Shown: positions 19,972-30,551, numbered from the stretch's first letter. The stretch is DNA of 64,000 nucleotides from CAWFKS01 sp963816435 (GCA_963816435.1 CAWFKS010000005.1:124001-188000), one strand, 5' to 3'. A program made the numbers and translations. The notes: a model not told the origin generated them from the letters alone.

Positions 19972-20622
19972 CTATTCAGGTTTCCCGAAGGCGCGCACGA
20001 GCGCGGCCATTTCGGTCACGTCGGACACGCCGCCGAGCTCGTCGAGCCCGCCGGCGACACCGGCGCGGTCGGCTGCGGGCCGGTTCTGGCTGACCTTCCA
20101 CTTGCCCTGGAGGTCGGTGATCTCGATCTCCAGTCCGACGATGCCCCTGATCTGCGCCGCAACGAAGTCGGCTGGCGCGTCGGAAACCTGCCATGGCTCC
20201 GCGCGAGCGGCCTCATGCGTGTTGGTGAGTTCGGCAATCTGACCCGCAAGCCATTCGGGATCGTGGATCGTGCGCGCCCTGCCGCGGGCCTGCACGATCG
20301 CGTAGTTCCACGTCGGCACGACCTTGCCGGTCAGGCGCTTGGTCTCGTACCAGGACGGCGTCACGTAGCTCGCCGCACCCTGAAAGACGACCAGCACCGG
20401 CGAATCGGGCTGTTCCTCGAGAAGCCGCCAGTGAGCATTGGCCTTGGACAGGTGCGCGCGCAGTCGGCCGAACGGCGCCGGTATCTCGTCGAGCAGGAAC
20501 GGAAGCAGATCGGCCACCGGTCCATCAGGGCCGTTCGAGACGAGCAGGCCGAGCGGGCGTTCGCGTATCAGCCCGTGCATCACCTCGACACGAGTCTCGC
20601 GATGATGCGGCGGCTGATACAC
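19972..20622 (-). CDS. FMN-binding, PaiB-like negative regulator family protein
   Basis: A 216-residue PaiB/FMN-binding split-barrel protein. It starts MYQPPHHRE, the conserved N-terminus of the family, with VLVVFQGAASYVTPSWY and VPTWNYAIVQARG forming the flavin pocket region. In Bacillus, PaiB lowers protease and sporulation gene expression, but the biochemical role in proteobacteria is not established. It starts nine bases after the alpha/beta hydrolase gene on the same strand, so the two are probably an operon. It converges on anmK. Confidence 0.82.
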   Translation of the reverse strand: MYQPPHHRETRVEVMHGLIRERPLGLLVSNGPDGPVADLLPFLLDEIPAPFGRLRAHLSKANAHWRLLEEQPDSPVLVVFQGAASYVTPSWYETKRLTGKVVPTWNYAIVQARGRARTIHDPEWLAGQIAELTNTHEAARAEPWQVSDAPADFVAAQIRGIVGLEIEITDLQGKWKVSQNRPAADRAGVAGGLDELGGVSDVTEMAALVRAFGKPE

Positions 20623-20631
20623 GGCTGTCGG

Positions 20632-21306
20632 CTACCGGATCCGCTTCGGCCGCGGATCGGCGAGTTCGCCGTTGAGCCGCCGGTCGAGATAGTCGGCACA
20701 TTCCTCGATCAGCACGTCGGCGTCCTTGGAGAAGAAGTGGTTGGCGCCGGGCAGCGTCTTCTGCGTGATGGTGATGCCCTTCTGCGTGTGCAGCTTGTCC
20801 ACCAGGCCCTGCACGTCCTTCGCCGGCGCGACCTTGTCCGAATCGCCGTGGATGATCAGGCCCGACGAGGGGCAGGGCGCCAGGAACGAGAAATCGTAGA
20901 TGTTCGGCTGCGGCGCGATCGAGATGAATCCCTCGATCTCCGGCCTGCGCATCAGCAGTTGCATGCCGATCCAGGCGCCGAACGAATAGCCGGCCACCCA
21001 GCAGCTCTTGGAGTCGGGGTGCAGCGACTGGACCCAGTCGAGCGCGGCAGCCGCATCCGACAGTTCCCCGGTGCCGTGGTCGAACTCGCCCTGGCTGCGA
21101 CCGATGCCGCGGAAGTTGAAGCGGAGCGTGGTGAAGCCGCGCTTCTGGAACATGTAGAACAGGTCGTAGACGATTTTGTTGTTCATCGTCCCCCCGAACT
21201 GCGGATGGGGATGCAGGATGATGGCGATCGGCGCGCTTTTTTCCTTCGACGGCTGATAGCGGCCTTCCAGACGGCCTGCCGGACCGGCGAAAATCACTTC
21301 GGGCAT
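20632..21306 (-). CDS. alpha/beta hydrolase (COG2945-like)
   Basis: A 224-residue serine hydrolase of the small alpha/beta superfamily. The probable triad is visible: Ser in the elbow GYSFGAW, Asp in IIHGDSDKV, and His in PGANHFF. HPHPQFGGTMNNKI near the start is a hallmark of this subgroup, in which the HPHP loop forms the oxyanion side. Substrate unknown. First gene of a probable operon with the PaiB-like gene; its start lies 40 bases from the IRO box shared with the divergent suf operon, so iron may affect it too. Confidence 0.85.
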   Translation of the reverse strand: MPEVIFAGPAGRLEGRYQPSKEKSAPIAIILHPHPQFGGTMNNKIVYDLFYMFQKRGFTTLRFNFRGIGRSQGEFDHGTGELSDAAAALDWVQSLHPDSKSCWVAGYSFGAWIGMQLLMRRPEIEGFISIAPQPNIYDFSFLAPCPSSGLIIHGDSDKVAPAKDVQGLVDKLHTQKGITITQKTLPGANHFFSKDADVLIEECADYLDRRLNGELADPRPKRIR

Positions 21307-21346
21307 GCTTTACTCCCGTTGGGGAGGCTTCGCGGGCGACATATCC

Positions 21347-21361
21347 TGACAAAAAAGATCA
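21347..21361. promoter_or_regulatory. IRO box, predicted RirA operator
   Basis: TGA-N9-TCA, the iron-responsive operator described for RirA in rhizobia. The arms extend to CCTGA/TCAGG (21345-21363), a perfect 5-bp inverted repeat around an A-rich core. It lies just upstream of the -35 of the suf promoter candidate. Confidence 0.7.
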
Positions 21362-21365
21362 GGTC

Positions 21366-21394
21366 TTGACGCGGCTTGGCCGCCTCCATAGAAA
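21366..21394 (+). promoter_or_regulatory. predicted suf operon promoter
   Basis: TTGACG at 21366-21371 (five of six to consensus, preceded by the C favoured in rhizobia), a 17-base spacer, then TAGAAA at 21389-21394. It sits between the IRO and ICE motifs and would give a leader of about 130 bases before the first suf gene. Confidence 0.6.
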
Positions 21395-21395
21395 C

Positions 21396-21412
21396 TTTAG
21401 AACTCTTCCAAA
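21396..21412. promoter_or_regulatory. ICE-like box, predicted Irr operator
   Basis: TTTAGAA-CTC-TTCCAAA, one base from the perfect inverted repeat of the rhizobial iron control element. It begins directly after the -10 and would cover the transcription start, a position suited to repression by Irr. Confidence 0.6.
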
Positions 21413-21529
21413 CTGAGCAGCCGGCGGCCGCTCGGTTCGGCAGACCGGCTAGATAGGATGCCGGGCCTTGAGATTTCAAGGAAATAACGCCGGTTCCGGC
21501 GAATGCGGACAAAGGAAGACGCGGTTTCG

Positions 21530-22693
21530 ATGAAGCCTCAGCGCGCCTATCTCGACTATAACGCCAGTGCGCCGCTTCTGCCCTCGGCGCGCGAGGCGAT
21601 GCTGGCCGCGCTCGCCATCGACGCAAACCCGTCCTCGGTCCACTCCGAGGGTCGTTCCGCGCGGCGCTTGGTCGAGGAGGCGCGTCGCGAAGTCGCCGAG
21701 CTCGCCGGCGGGGAGGCCGGCAATGTCGTTTTCACCTCCGGTGCGACGGAAGCCGCCTCGATGCTGCTGTCGCCGCGCTGGCGCATGGGCCGGGCGCCGA
21801 TGCGCGTCTCGCGGCTCTATGTCGCCGCGTCGGACCATCCGTCGCTTCTGAACGGCGGCCGGTTTCCGCCTGAAGCCGTCGAACGGCTGCCGGTGGATGA
21901 AGACGGTCTGCTCGACCTTGCCGCCTTCTCGGAAGCGCTGGAGCATCACGACAAGAACGCCGGCCTTCCGCTGGTGGCGCTGCATCTCGCCAACAACGAA
22001 ACCGGTGTGATCCAGCCGATCGAGGGAATCGCCGCCCTCGCGCGCGCCGCCGGCGCCATTCTCGTCGTTGATGCGGTGCAGGCGGCTGGGCGAATTCCGT
22101 TCGATCTGTCAAACGGCTACGCGGATTTCCTGATTCTGTCCTCGCACAAGATCGGCGGCCCAAAGGGCGCAGGAGCGATCGTTTCGTCCGGCAGCGTTGC
22201 CATGCCAGAGCCGCTCGTTACCGGTGGCGGCCAGGAGCGCGGCCACCGTGCCGGCACCGAAAACGTCGCCGCGATCGCCGGCTTCGGGTCCGCTGCCCGG
22301 CAAGCGCGCGAGAAACTGCCCGAAATCGATCGCGTTGCGAGCTTGCGTGGTGAGATCGAGGCAATCGTGCGGGAACTCGCACCCGACGCCGTCATCTACG
22401 GCGCCGCTGCGCCGCGGCTCCCCAACACGAGCTTCTTTTCAATTCCGGGGACCAAGGCCGAAACCATGCAGATCGCCTTCGATCTGGCGGGGGTTGCGTT
22501 GTCGGCCGGGTCCGCCTGTTCGTCCGGCAAGGTCGGGCCGAGCCACGTTCTGAAGGCGATGGGGTTCGGCGACGATGCGGCGGCGCTGAGGGTTTCGATC
22601 GGTCATTCGACGAATGCCGGGGACGTCGCGCTGTTTCGTGCCGCGCTGGAGGCGATTGTCGCGCGCCGGGCAGCCCGTCACCAGGCGGCGTAG
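21530..22693 (+). CDS. sufS2: cysteine desulfurase, NifS/IscS-like (SufS2)
   Basis: PLP enzyme that takes sulfur from cysteine for Fe-S assembly; 387 residues. Motifs: RAYLDYNASAP at the start, FTSGATEAAS, LANNETGVIQP, the PLP lysine in LSSHKIGGPKG, RAGTENVAAIAGF and the active-site cysteine in SAGSACSSGKVGPS. These are group I (NifS/IscS) traits, unlike the group II SufS encoded later in the same operon. First gene of the suf cluster, which matches the sufS2BCDS1XA order I recall for Agrobacterium-type bacteria. I chose ATG 21530 (MKPQRAYLDY); ATG 21503 would add nine residues. Regulation is likely by iron through the IRO and ICE boxes upstream. Confidence 0.9.
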   Translation: MKPQRAYLDYNASAPLLPSAREAMLAALAIDANPSSVHSEGRSARRLVEEARREVAELAGGEAGNVVFTSGATEAASMLLSPRWRMGRAPMRVSRLYVAASDHPSLLNGGRFPPEAVERLPVDEDGLLDLAAFSEALEHHDKNAGLPLVALHLANNETGVIQPIEGIAALARAAGAILVVDAVQAAGRIPFDLSNGYADFLILSSHKIGGPKGAGAIVSSGSVAMPEPLVTGGGQERGHRAGTENVAAIAGFGSAARQAREKLPEIDRVASLRGEIEAIVRELAPDAVIYGAAAPRLPNTSFFSIPGTKAETMQIAFDLAGVALSAGSACSSGKVGPSHVLKAMGFGDDAAALRVSIGHSTNAGDVALFRAALEAIVARRAARHQAA

Positions 22694-22811
22694 ACGACGA
22701 ATGACAGGTCTGTGACTTCGGCCCGATTGGCGGGTGAATTCACGGCCACGGGATACTATATGAGGCACACGCCGCCGGCTCTCGAACGGGCGGTGCCATA
22801 GTTTGAAAACT

Positions 22812-22830
22812 GCCGGGCCTTTAACCCGGC
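22812..22830 (+). other. small hairpin in the sufB leader
   Basis: GCCGGG paired with CCCGGC around a seven-base loop, ending directly before the GAGGATGGAG ribosome-binding region of sufB. In the 153-base gap upstream there is also a TACTATAT string near 22753, so sufB may have its own start or the hairpin may mark a processing point. Confidence 0.35.
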
Positions 22831-22846
22831 GAGGATGGAGAACGCG

Positions 22847-24364
<1,518 letters not shown>

Positions 24365-24388
24365 CACGAATTTTCAGGGAAGACGACA

Positions 24389-25144
24389 ATGCTTGAGATC
24401 AGGAATTTGCACGCCCGCATCGCCGAGGACGGCACCGAGATCATCCGCGGGCTGAACCTCACCGTTCAGGACGGCGAAGTCGCGGCGATCATGGGGCCGA
24501 ACGGATCGGGAAAGTCGACGCTGTCCTACATCCTCGCCGGCCGCGAGGACTACGAGGTGACGGACGGCGAGATCCTCTACAACGGCGAATCCATCCTCGA
24601 GATGGATCCGGCCGAACGCGCCGCGGCAGGCATCTTCCTCGCCTTCCAATATCCGATGGAGATACCGGGCGTCGCCACGATGGAGTTCCTGAAGACGGCG
24701 ATGAACGCCCAGCGCAGGGCGCGCGGCGAGGAGCCGCTGAAGATTCCCGACCTGCTGAAGCGGGTTCGCGGCGCCGCCGACGAGCTGTCGATGAACATGG
24801 ACATGCTCAAGCGGCCGCTCAATGTCGGTTTTTCCGGCGGCGAGAAGAAGCGCGCCGAGATCCTGCAGATGAAGCTGCTGGAGCCGAAGCTGTGCGTGCT
24901 CGACGAGACGGACTCCGGCCTCGACATCGACGCGCTGAAGATCGTTGCCGACGGTGTCAACGCGCTGCGCGCACCCGACCGCTCGATCGTCGTCATCACG
25001 CACTATCAGCGGCTGCTCGATTATATCGTGCCGGACAGCGTGCACGTCCTTTACCGCGGGCAGGTGATCAAGTCGGGCGACAAGGCGCTCGCCCAGCAGC
25101 TCGAGCAGGAAGGCTATGCGGGTCTCGTCAGCGAGGCGGCGTGA
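24389..25144 (+). CDS. sufC: Fe-S assembly ATPase SufC
   Basis: ABC-type cytosolic ATPase of the SufBCD complex, 251 residues. Walker A is MGPNGSGKST, the signature is FSGGEKKRAEI and Walker B is CVLDETDSGLDID, where the DE-T-DSGLD variant is characteristic of SufC. The switch His is in VITHYQRLL. No transmembrane partner; it works with SufB and SufD. GGGAAG precedes the start. sufD begins ten bases later. Confidence 0.96.
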   Translation: MLEIRNLHARIAEDGTEIIRGLNLTVQDGEVAAIMGPNGSGKSTLSYILAGREDYEVTDGEILYNGESILEMDPAERAAAGIFLAFQYPMEIPGVATMEFLKTAMNAQRRARGEEPLKIPDLLKRVRGAADELSMNMDMLKRPLNVGFSGGEKKRAEILQMKLLEPKLCVLDETDSGLDIDALKIVADGVNALRAPDRSIVVITHYQRLLDYIVPDSVHVLYRGQVIKSGDKALAQQLEQEGYAGLVSEAA

Positions 25145-25154
25145 GGTGTCGGAA

Positions 25155-26425
25155 ATGAACATTCACATCACACCGCAGAACCTGACGCCGGCGGAAGCAG
25201 CGCTGGTGGACAGCTTCGTCGCCCGGGCCTCCGATCTGCCTGGCGATGGCGAAGTGACGTCGCGCCGCGACGATGCGGTCGAGCAGCTAAAGGCCGGACT
25301 GCCGTCGCGCAAGGTCGAGGCATGGCACTATACCGACCTGCGTCGTCTGCTCAGCAAGGTGCCGGCGTATGACGCCCTGGCTGCGCCCGAGAGCCGTGGA
25401 GCCGCTGCTGGAGCGCTCGGTCGTGCTTGCCGTGCGCAACGGCCGTGCCGACGAGCCGGCCGAGCTGAACGGGCTGGAGGTTTCCAGGCTCGGCCCGCTG
25501 CTGTCGCAGGGCAGGTTTGCCGACAGGCTGATGACGAGCGGTCCCGACGACTCGGTAGGAGCCATCAATGCCGCGCTGGTGGCAGACGGCTATGCGATCG
25601 AAGTCGAGGCGAACACCGAGCTTACCGCGCCGCTCGAACTGCAGAACCTGCAGGCTGGCGGACAGGCGCACGCACGTTTTGCGGTGAAGATCGGCGAAAA
25701 CGCCAAGGTCACTGTCGTCGAACGCCAGACCGGCAGCGGCGACGCGCTGGTTTCCTCGGTGAGCGAGGTCGAAGTTGGCGAGGCGGCCGAGGTTCTGTGG
25801 CTGATCATCCAGGAACAGCCGGACGACGCCGTCGATCTCGCGCCAGTTCAAGGCGCGCCTCGGCAAGGATTCCAGGCTGGTCCTGTTCATCATGAATGCC
25901 GGCGGCAAGCTGGTGCGCCAGGAAGTGCACGTCGACGCGGCAGGCGAGGGCGCCGAATTCAAGCTGCGGGGCGTGAACCTGCTCGCCGGCTCGACGCATT
26001 GCGACGTGACGATGGTGCTCGATCATTCAGCACCGGCGACGACCTCTACCGAGGTCATCCGCAACGTCGTCACCGACAAGGCGCAGGGTGTGTTCCAGGG
26101 TCAGATCAGGGTCGACCGCATCGCCCAGAAGACCGATGCGCGCATGGCCTGCAACTCGCTGCTCCTGTCGGACGAGAGCGAATTCTCGACCAAGCCGGAA
26201 CTCGAGATCTTCGCCGACGACGTGGCATGCGGACACGGGGCGACCGTCACCGAGATCGACCGGGACCACCTGTTCTACCTGATGGCGCGCGGTATTCCGG
26301 AAAAGGAGGCACGCGGGCTGCTGGTCAAGGCGTTCGTGGCGGAAGTCATCGAGGAACTCGAGGACGAAGGCGTGGTGACAGCACTGGAAGCCAAGCTCGA
26401 CGCCTGGTTCGCGGCGCGCGGCTGA
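25155..26425 (+). CDS. sufD: Fe-S assembly protein SufD, with two apparent +1 frameshifts
   Basis: SufD completes the SufBCD scaffold and aids iron entry. Three frame segments follow each other: MNIHITPQNLTPAEA to VPAYDALAAPE; then VEPLLERSVVLAVRNG to QEQPDDAVDLA; then QFKARLGKDSRLVLF to LDAWFAARG at 26425. Removing one C of the pair at about 25394-25395 and one of the pair at 25843-25844 restores a protein of about 422 residues, the normal length. The C-terminal ACNSLLLSDESEFSTKPELEI and CGHGATV match the SufD beta-helix core. With sufB, C and S intact around it, loss of this gene alone would be surprising, so sequence error is more likely. Confidence 0.9.
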
Positions 26426-26447
26426 GCAACGGACTGGAAGGCGGAGA

Positions 26448-27689
26448 ATGGACCAGAAGGTCGACAGCAAGGCCTACGACGTCGAGGCGATCCGCGGGGA
26501 TTTTCCGATCCTGGCGCGGACCGTCTACGACAAGCCGCTGGTCTACCTCGATAACGGCGCCTCGGCACAGAAGCCGCAGGCCGTGATCGACGCGGTCACG
26601 CACGCCTATTCCAGCGAATACGCCAACGTCCATCGCGGCCTTCATTTCCTTTCGAATGCCGCGACTGATGCGTACGAGAAGGCGCGCGAGACCGCGCGCC
26701 GCTTCCTCAACGCCGAGAGCGCGGAGGAAATCGTCTTCACCAAGTCGGCGACCGAGGCGATCAACACGGTTTCCTACGGCTTCGCGATGCCCAGGATCGG
26801 CGAGGGCGACGAGATCGTTCTCTCGCTGATGGAGCACCACTCCAACATCGTGCCGTGGCATTTCATTCGCGAGCGTCAGGGCGCCAAACTCACCTGGGTG
26901 CCGGTGGACGAGCGCGGCGTGCTGGACATGGAGGCGTTCGAGAACAGCCTCACCGACCGCACGAAGCTGGTCGCCATCGCCCATGTCTCCAACGTGCTGG
27001 GCACCGTGAACCCGATCAGGGAAATCTGCAGGATCGCGCATGCACGCGGCATCCCCGTCCTGGTCGACGGCAGCCAGGGTGCGGTGCACCTGCCGGTCGA
27101 CGTGAAGGACCTCGGCTGCGACTTCTACGTCTTCACCGGGCACAAGGTCTACGGACCGAGCGGCATCGGCGTGCTCTACGGCCGCAGAGAGATGCTGGAG
27201 GAGATGCGTCCTTTCCAGGGCGGCGGCGAGATGATCTTCGACGTGACCGAGGACAAGGTCACCTACAACGATCCGCCGCATCGCTTCGAGGCAGGCACGC
27301 CGCCGATCGTCCAGGCGATCGGCCTGGGCGCGGCCCTCGAATACATGGAGAAGATCGGACGCGATGCGATCGCCGCGCATGAAGCCGACCTCAAGGACTA
27401 CGCGCACGAACGTCTGGGCGGCATCAACTCGATGCGCATCATCGGCGACGCGCCCGGCAAGGCGTCGATCGTTTCCTTCGAACTGCAGGGCATCCACGCC
27501 CACGACGTGTCGATGATCATAGACCGCTCGGGTGTGGCGGTGCGGGCAGGCACGCATTGCGCGCAGCCGCTGCTTGCCAGGTTCGGCGTGACCTCGACAT
27601 GCCGTGCTTCCTTCGCCATGTACAATACGCGCGCCGAGGTCGACGCCCTCGTCGAGGCCCTCGAAAAGGCGCGGAAATTCTTCGGGTGA
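26448..27689 (+). CDS. sufS: cysteine desulfurase SufS (group II)
   Basis: PLP cysteine desulfurase of 413 residues. VYLDNGASAQKPQAVIDA, EEIVFTKSATEAIN, LSLMEHHSNIVPW, VDGSQGAVHLPVDV, the PLP lysine in FTGHKVYGPSGIG and RAGTHCAQPLL with the active cysteine are all as in SufS/CsdA. It usually needs a SufE or SufU partner for sulfur transfer; neither is in this window. Starts 23 bases after sufD with GGCGGAGA upstream. Confidence 0.95.
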   Translation: MDQKVDSKAYDVEAIRGDFPILARTVYDKPLVYLDNGASAQKPQAVIDAVTHAYSSEYANVHRGLHFLSNAATDAYEKARETARRFLNAESAEEIVFTKSATEAINTVSYGFAMPRIGEGDEIVLSLMEHHSNIVPWHFIRERQGAKLTWVPVDERGVLDMEAFENSLTDRTKLVAIAHVSNVLGTVNPIREICRIAHARGIPVLVDGSQGAVHLPVDVKDLGCDFYVFTGHKVYGPSGIGVLYGRREMLEEMRPFQGGGEMIFDVTEDKVTYNDPPHRFEAGTPPIVQAIGLGAALEYMEKIGRDAIAAHEADLKDYAHERLGGINSMRIIGDAPGKASIVSFELQGIHAHDVSMIIDRSGVAVRAGTHCAQPLLARFGVTSTCRASFAMYNTRAEVDALVEALEKARKFFG

Positions 27690-27694
27690 ACGCA

Positions 27695-28090
27695 ATGGAC
27701 GAAAATGCCGCAGCGACCAGAGAAGCCGAGACGGCGGAGCCGGAAGACAGCGTTGTCGCTCCCGCCTCGATCCCCGCCGACGAGATTGCGCGGCTTACCG
27801 ACGACATCGTCGCGGCGCTCAAGACTGTCTACGATCCGGAGATTCCGGCCGACATCTACGAACTCGGCCTGATCTACAAGGTCGACATCGAGGACGACCG
27901 TTCGGTCAAGATCGACATGACGCTGACCGCACCTGGTTGCCCGGTGGCGGGCGAGATGCCCGGCTGGGTCGAGAATGCGGTGAGCGCGGTCGAAGGTGTC
28001 TCGGGCGTGGAAGTGAACATGGTCTTCGATCCGCCCTGGACCCCCGATCGCATGTCCGAAGAGGCGCAGGTAGCGCTCGGCTGGTACTGA
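27695..28090 (+). CDS. sufT: SufT/DUF59 (MIP18-like) Fe-S maturation protein
   Basis: A 131-residue DUF59 protein (also called SufX, PaaD-like) with a 30-residue acidic N-terminal extension. Family features: TVYDPEIPADIYELGLIY, and the conserved Cys in TLTAPGCPVAGEMPG, followed by VVFDPPWTPDRMS-like MVFDPPWTPDRM. It helps deliver or mature Fe-S clusters. ATG 27695 is used; it lies only five bases past the sufS stop, so it is translationally coupled. Confidence 0.9.
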   Translation: MDENAAATREAETAEPEDSVVAPASIPADEIARLTDDIVAALKTVYDPEIPADIYELGLIYKVDIEDDRSVKIDMTLTAPGCPVAGEMPGWVENAVSAVEGVSGVEVNMVFDPPWTPDRMSEEAQVALGWY

Positions 28091-28191
28091 CGACACAGCC
28101 TTTGGCGCGGGTTGCGCCGGACGCACCACATCGCCATGTTAGGAACGGAATCATTCACCGGGCCTTGAACCCGAGAGAATGGAGCAAGCGA

Positions 28192-28572
28192 ATGGGCCGC
28201 TTTTCGGTTATCACCCTTACGGACGCCGCCGCCGAGCGCGTCCGCGAAATCATGGAAAGCCGCGACAATGCCGCCGGCATCCGCGTCGGCGTGAAGAAGG
28301 GCGGCTGTGCGGGCATGGAATACACGGTCGATCTCGTGACCGAGCCGAACCCGGCCGACGACCATGTCGAGCATGGCGGCGCCCACGTCTACGTTGCGCC
28401 GGAAGCGACGCTGTTCCTGCTCGGCACCGAGATGGATTTCGAGACCACCAAGCTCCGGACCGGCTTCACCTTCAGGAACCCGAACCAGGAATCGGCCTGC
28501 GGCTGCGGCGAATCCGTCGAACTGAAGCCGGCCGACCTGAAGAAGCTGGCCGAGGCTCGCGCGGCGGGCTGA
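28192..28572 (+). CDS. sufA: A-type Fe-S carrier SufA/IscA
   Basis: A 126-residue carrier that receives Fe-S clusters from SufBCD and passes them to targets. The three cluster-binding cysteines are present: KKGGCAGMEY and the C-terminal SACGCGES. GGAG lies upstream of ATG 28192. It ends the suf operon; a 101-base gap separates it from sufT. Confidence 0.94.
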   Translation: MGRFSVITLTDAAAERVREIMESRDNAAGIRVGVKKGGCAGMEYTVDLVTEPNPADDHVEHGGAHVYVAPEATLFLLGTEMDFETTKLRTGFTFRNPNQESACGCGESVELKPADLKKLAEARAAG

Positions 28573-28651
28573 GCGCAGCCGTCGGCGACAAGCTGTCGCG
28601 CATCCTTCCGCGCTTCCCCGCGTTTTGCCGGGACAGCAAAGGAGAAAAGCG

Positions 28652-28909
28652 ATGTTCGACCGCAGCCAGATCAAGGAACACGCCGAGATTATCGGTGCCG
28701 ACGGCGTCCACCTCGGCACGGTGGATCATGTCGAAGGCGATCGTATCAAGATGACGAAGAAGGACAGCGGGGTGGCTCATCAAGACCACCACCATTTCAT
28801 CCCGCTGAGCCTTGTCGCCGATGTGGAAGGCGGAACCGTGAGACTGTCCGCCAAGGCGGACGTCGCCGCGGAAAACTTCGAGGAAGAGAAGAGCGGCCAG
28901 CCGATCTGA
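28652..28909 (+). CDS. DUF2171 domain protein
   Basis: An 85-residue small soluble protein. It begins MFDRSQIKEHAEIIGADGVHLGTVDHVEGD, a PRC-barrel-like DUF2171 signature, and has a His cluster in AHQDHHHFIPLSLV. AAAGGAG precedes the start. Function unknown; homologues occur widely in rhizobia and are often stress-linked, which I cannot confirm here. It follows sufA by 79 bases and is bounded by a terminator. Confidence 0.82.
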   Translation: MFDRSQIKEHAEIIGADGVHLGTVDHVEGDRIKMTKKDSGVAHQDHHHFIPLSLVADVEGGTVRLSAKADVAAENFEEEKSGQPI

Positions 28910-28933
28910 CATCTCGGCAGGCACCGGACCAAG

Positions 28934-28960
28934 AAAAAAGCCCGCTTCGGCGGGCTTTTT
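28934..28960. terminator. bidirectional rho-independent terminator
   Basis: GCCCGC-TTCG-GCGGGC stem-loop (28940-28955) with A6 before it and T5 after it, so it works on both strands. It separates the DUF2171 gene from the convergent DEAD-box helicase gene. Confidence 0.92.
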
Positions 28961-28988
28961 CATTGACGGATTTATTGTGCGGGACCGA

Positions 28989-30551
28989 TCAGGTGCGCGC
29001 CGGCACCTTCATGAAGGCCGGCATGTCGTCGCCGAACCCGAGCGGGGCGTCATCGTCGCTGCCGCCCTTGCGGCCAGACTTGACCGGCCTGCTTTCGTCC
29101 TGGCGATCCTTGCGCCCCGCATTGTCGCTGCGGATGGCATCCTTGCGCTGGCGCTTCTCGGCAGGTTTCGCCTCGGCCGGAGCTGCTTGCTGTTCAGCGG
29201 CGGCCGCGGTCGTGCTCTGCCGGCGCTTCGCTGGCACAGGCGCAGGCGCGGCTTCAGTGCTCTCCGCGGACTTGCGCGCGCGCGGCTTGCGGGAACGTTC
29301 GCCCTTCTTCTCGGCAGGCTGGTCGCTCTTGCCCTTCGAAGAGCGGCGGCCGCGACGCGGCGCCTCCTCTTCCTGCTCTTCGCCGAGCGAGGAAAGGTCG
29401 CCTTCGAGCCATTCGATATCCTGGCCGATCAGCTTCTCGATTGCGGCGAGATATTTCGTATCGGAGCGGGTGACGAGGGTGAACGCCTTGCCGGACTTGC
29501 CGGCGCGTCCGGTACGCCCGATGCGGTGGACATAGTCCTCGGCATGGATCGGCACGTCGAAGTTGAAGATGTGGCTGACGTCCGGGATATCGAGACCGCG
29601 TGCGGCGACATCCGAGGCGACAAGCAGCTTCAGCTTCCCTTTTCTGAAACTCTCGAGCATGGCCATGCGTGCGCGCTGGTCCATGTCGCCGTGCAGTGCG
29701 CCCGCGTCGAAGTCGTGCTTGACGAGCGAGCGGAAAAGCTCGGAGACGTCGACCTTGCGGTTGCAGAAGATGATCGCGTTCTTGAGGTCGTCGCCCTCGC
29801 TGCGAATGAGGTTGCGCAGCGTTTCGCGCTTGTCCCAGCCCTTGGACTTCGACTTCACCAGCCGCTGCGTGATGTTGACGCCGGTCGACGCGGCTTTGGA
29901 AACCTCGACCCGTACCGGCGCGTGCAGGAACTGCTCCGTCAGCTTGGTGATTTCGGGCGGCATGGTCGCCGAGAAGAAGAGCGTCTGGCGCGTGAACGGG
30001 ATCAGCTTGCAGATGCGCTCGATGTCGGGAATGAAGCCCATGTCGAGCATCCGGTCCGCCTCGTCGATGACGAGAATCTCGACGCCGGTCAGGAGCAGCT
30101 TGCCGCGCTCGAAATGGTCGAGCAGTCGGCCAGGCGTGGCGATCAGCACGTCGGCGCCGCGCTCGAGCTTCTTCTCCTGCTCGTCGAAGGAGACGCCGCC
30201 GATCAGCAGCGCGATGTTGAGCTTGTGGTTCTTGCCGTAGCGGGTGAAGTTCTCTTCCACCTGCGCGGCGAGCTCGCGGGTCGGCTCGAGGATCAGCGTT
30301 CGCGGCATCCGTGCCCGGGCCCGTCCGCGCTCCAGCCTGGTGAGCATCGGCAGCACGAAGGACGCGGTCTTGCCAGTGCCGGTCTGGGCGATGCCCAGCA
30401 CGTCCTTGCCTTCGAGCGCATGCGGAATGGCCCCGGCCTGGATGGGCGTGGGGGTGGTGTAGCCGCTGTCGGTGACGGCGCCGAGCACTTTCGGCGACAG
30501 TCCCAAATCGGCGAAGTTCGGCGCTTCCTGCGCGGTGTTGTCGTCTGACAC
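28989..30551 (-). CDS. DEAD-box ATP-dependent RNA helicase (RhlE-like)
   Basis: A 520-residue helicase for ribosome assembly or RNA turnover. All core motifs are present in order: PTPIQAGAIP (Q motif), AQTGTGKTASF (I), PTRELAAQ (Ia), TPGRLLD (Ib), VIDEADRMLDMGF (II), FFSATMPPE (III), AIIFCNRK (IV), VASDVAARGLDIP (V) and YVHRIGRTGRAG (VI). Residues from about 385 form a basic, Lys/Arg/Ala-rich disordered tail for RNA or degradosome contacts, ending FGDDMPAFMKVPART. Convergent with the suf/DUF2171 unit; nadK lies upstream on the same strand after a 195-base gap. Confidence 0.95.
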   Translation of the reverse strand: MSDDNTAQEAPNFADLGLSPKVLGAVTDSGYTTPTPIQAGAIPHALEGKDVLGIAQTGTGKTASFVLPMLTRLERGRARARMPRTLILEPTRELAAQVEENFTRYGKNHKLNIALLIGGVSFDEQEKKLERGADVLIATPGRLLDHFERGKLLLTGVEILVIDEADRMLDMGFIPDIERICKLIPFTRQTLFFSATMPPEITKLTEQFLHAPVRVEVSKAASTGVNITQRLVKSKSKGWDKRETLRNLIRSEGDDLKNAIIFCNRKVDVSELFRSLVKHDFDAGALHGDMDQRARMAMLESFRKGKLKLLVASDVAARGLDIPDVSHIFNFDVPIHAEDYVHRIGRTGRAGKSGKAFTLVTRSDTKYLAAIEKLIGQDIEWLEGDLSSLGEEQEEEAPRRGRRSSKGKSDQPAEKKGERSRKPRARKSAESTEAAPAPVPAKRRQSTTAAAAEQQAAPAEAKPAEKRQRKDAIRSDNAGRKDRQDESRPVKSGRKGGSDDDAPLGFGDDMPAFMKVPART

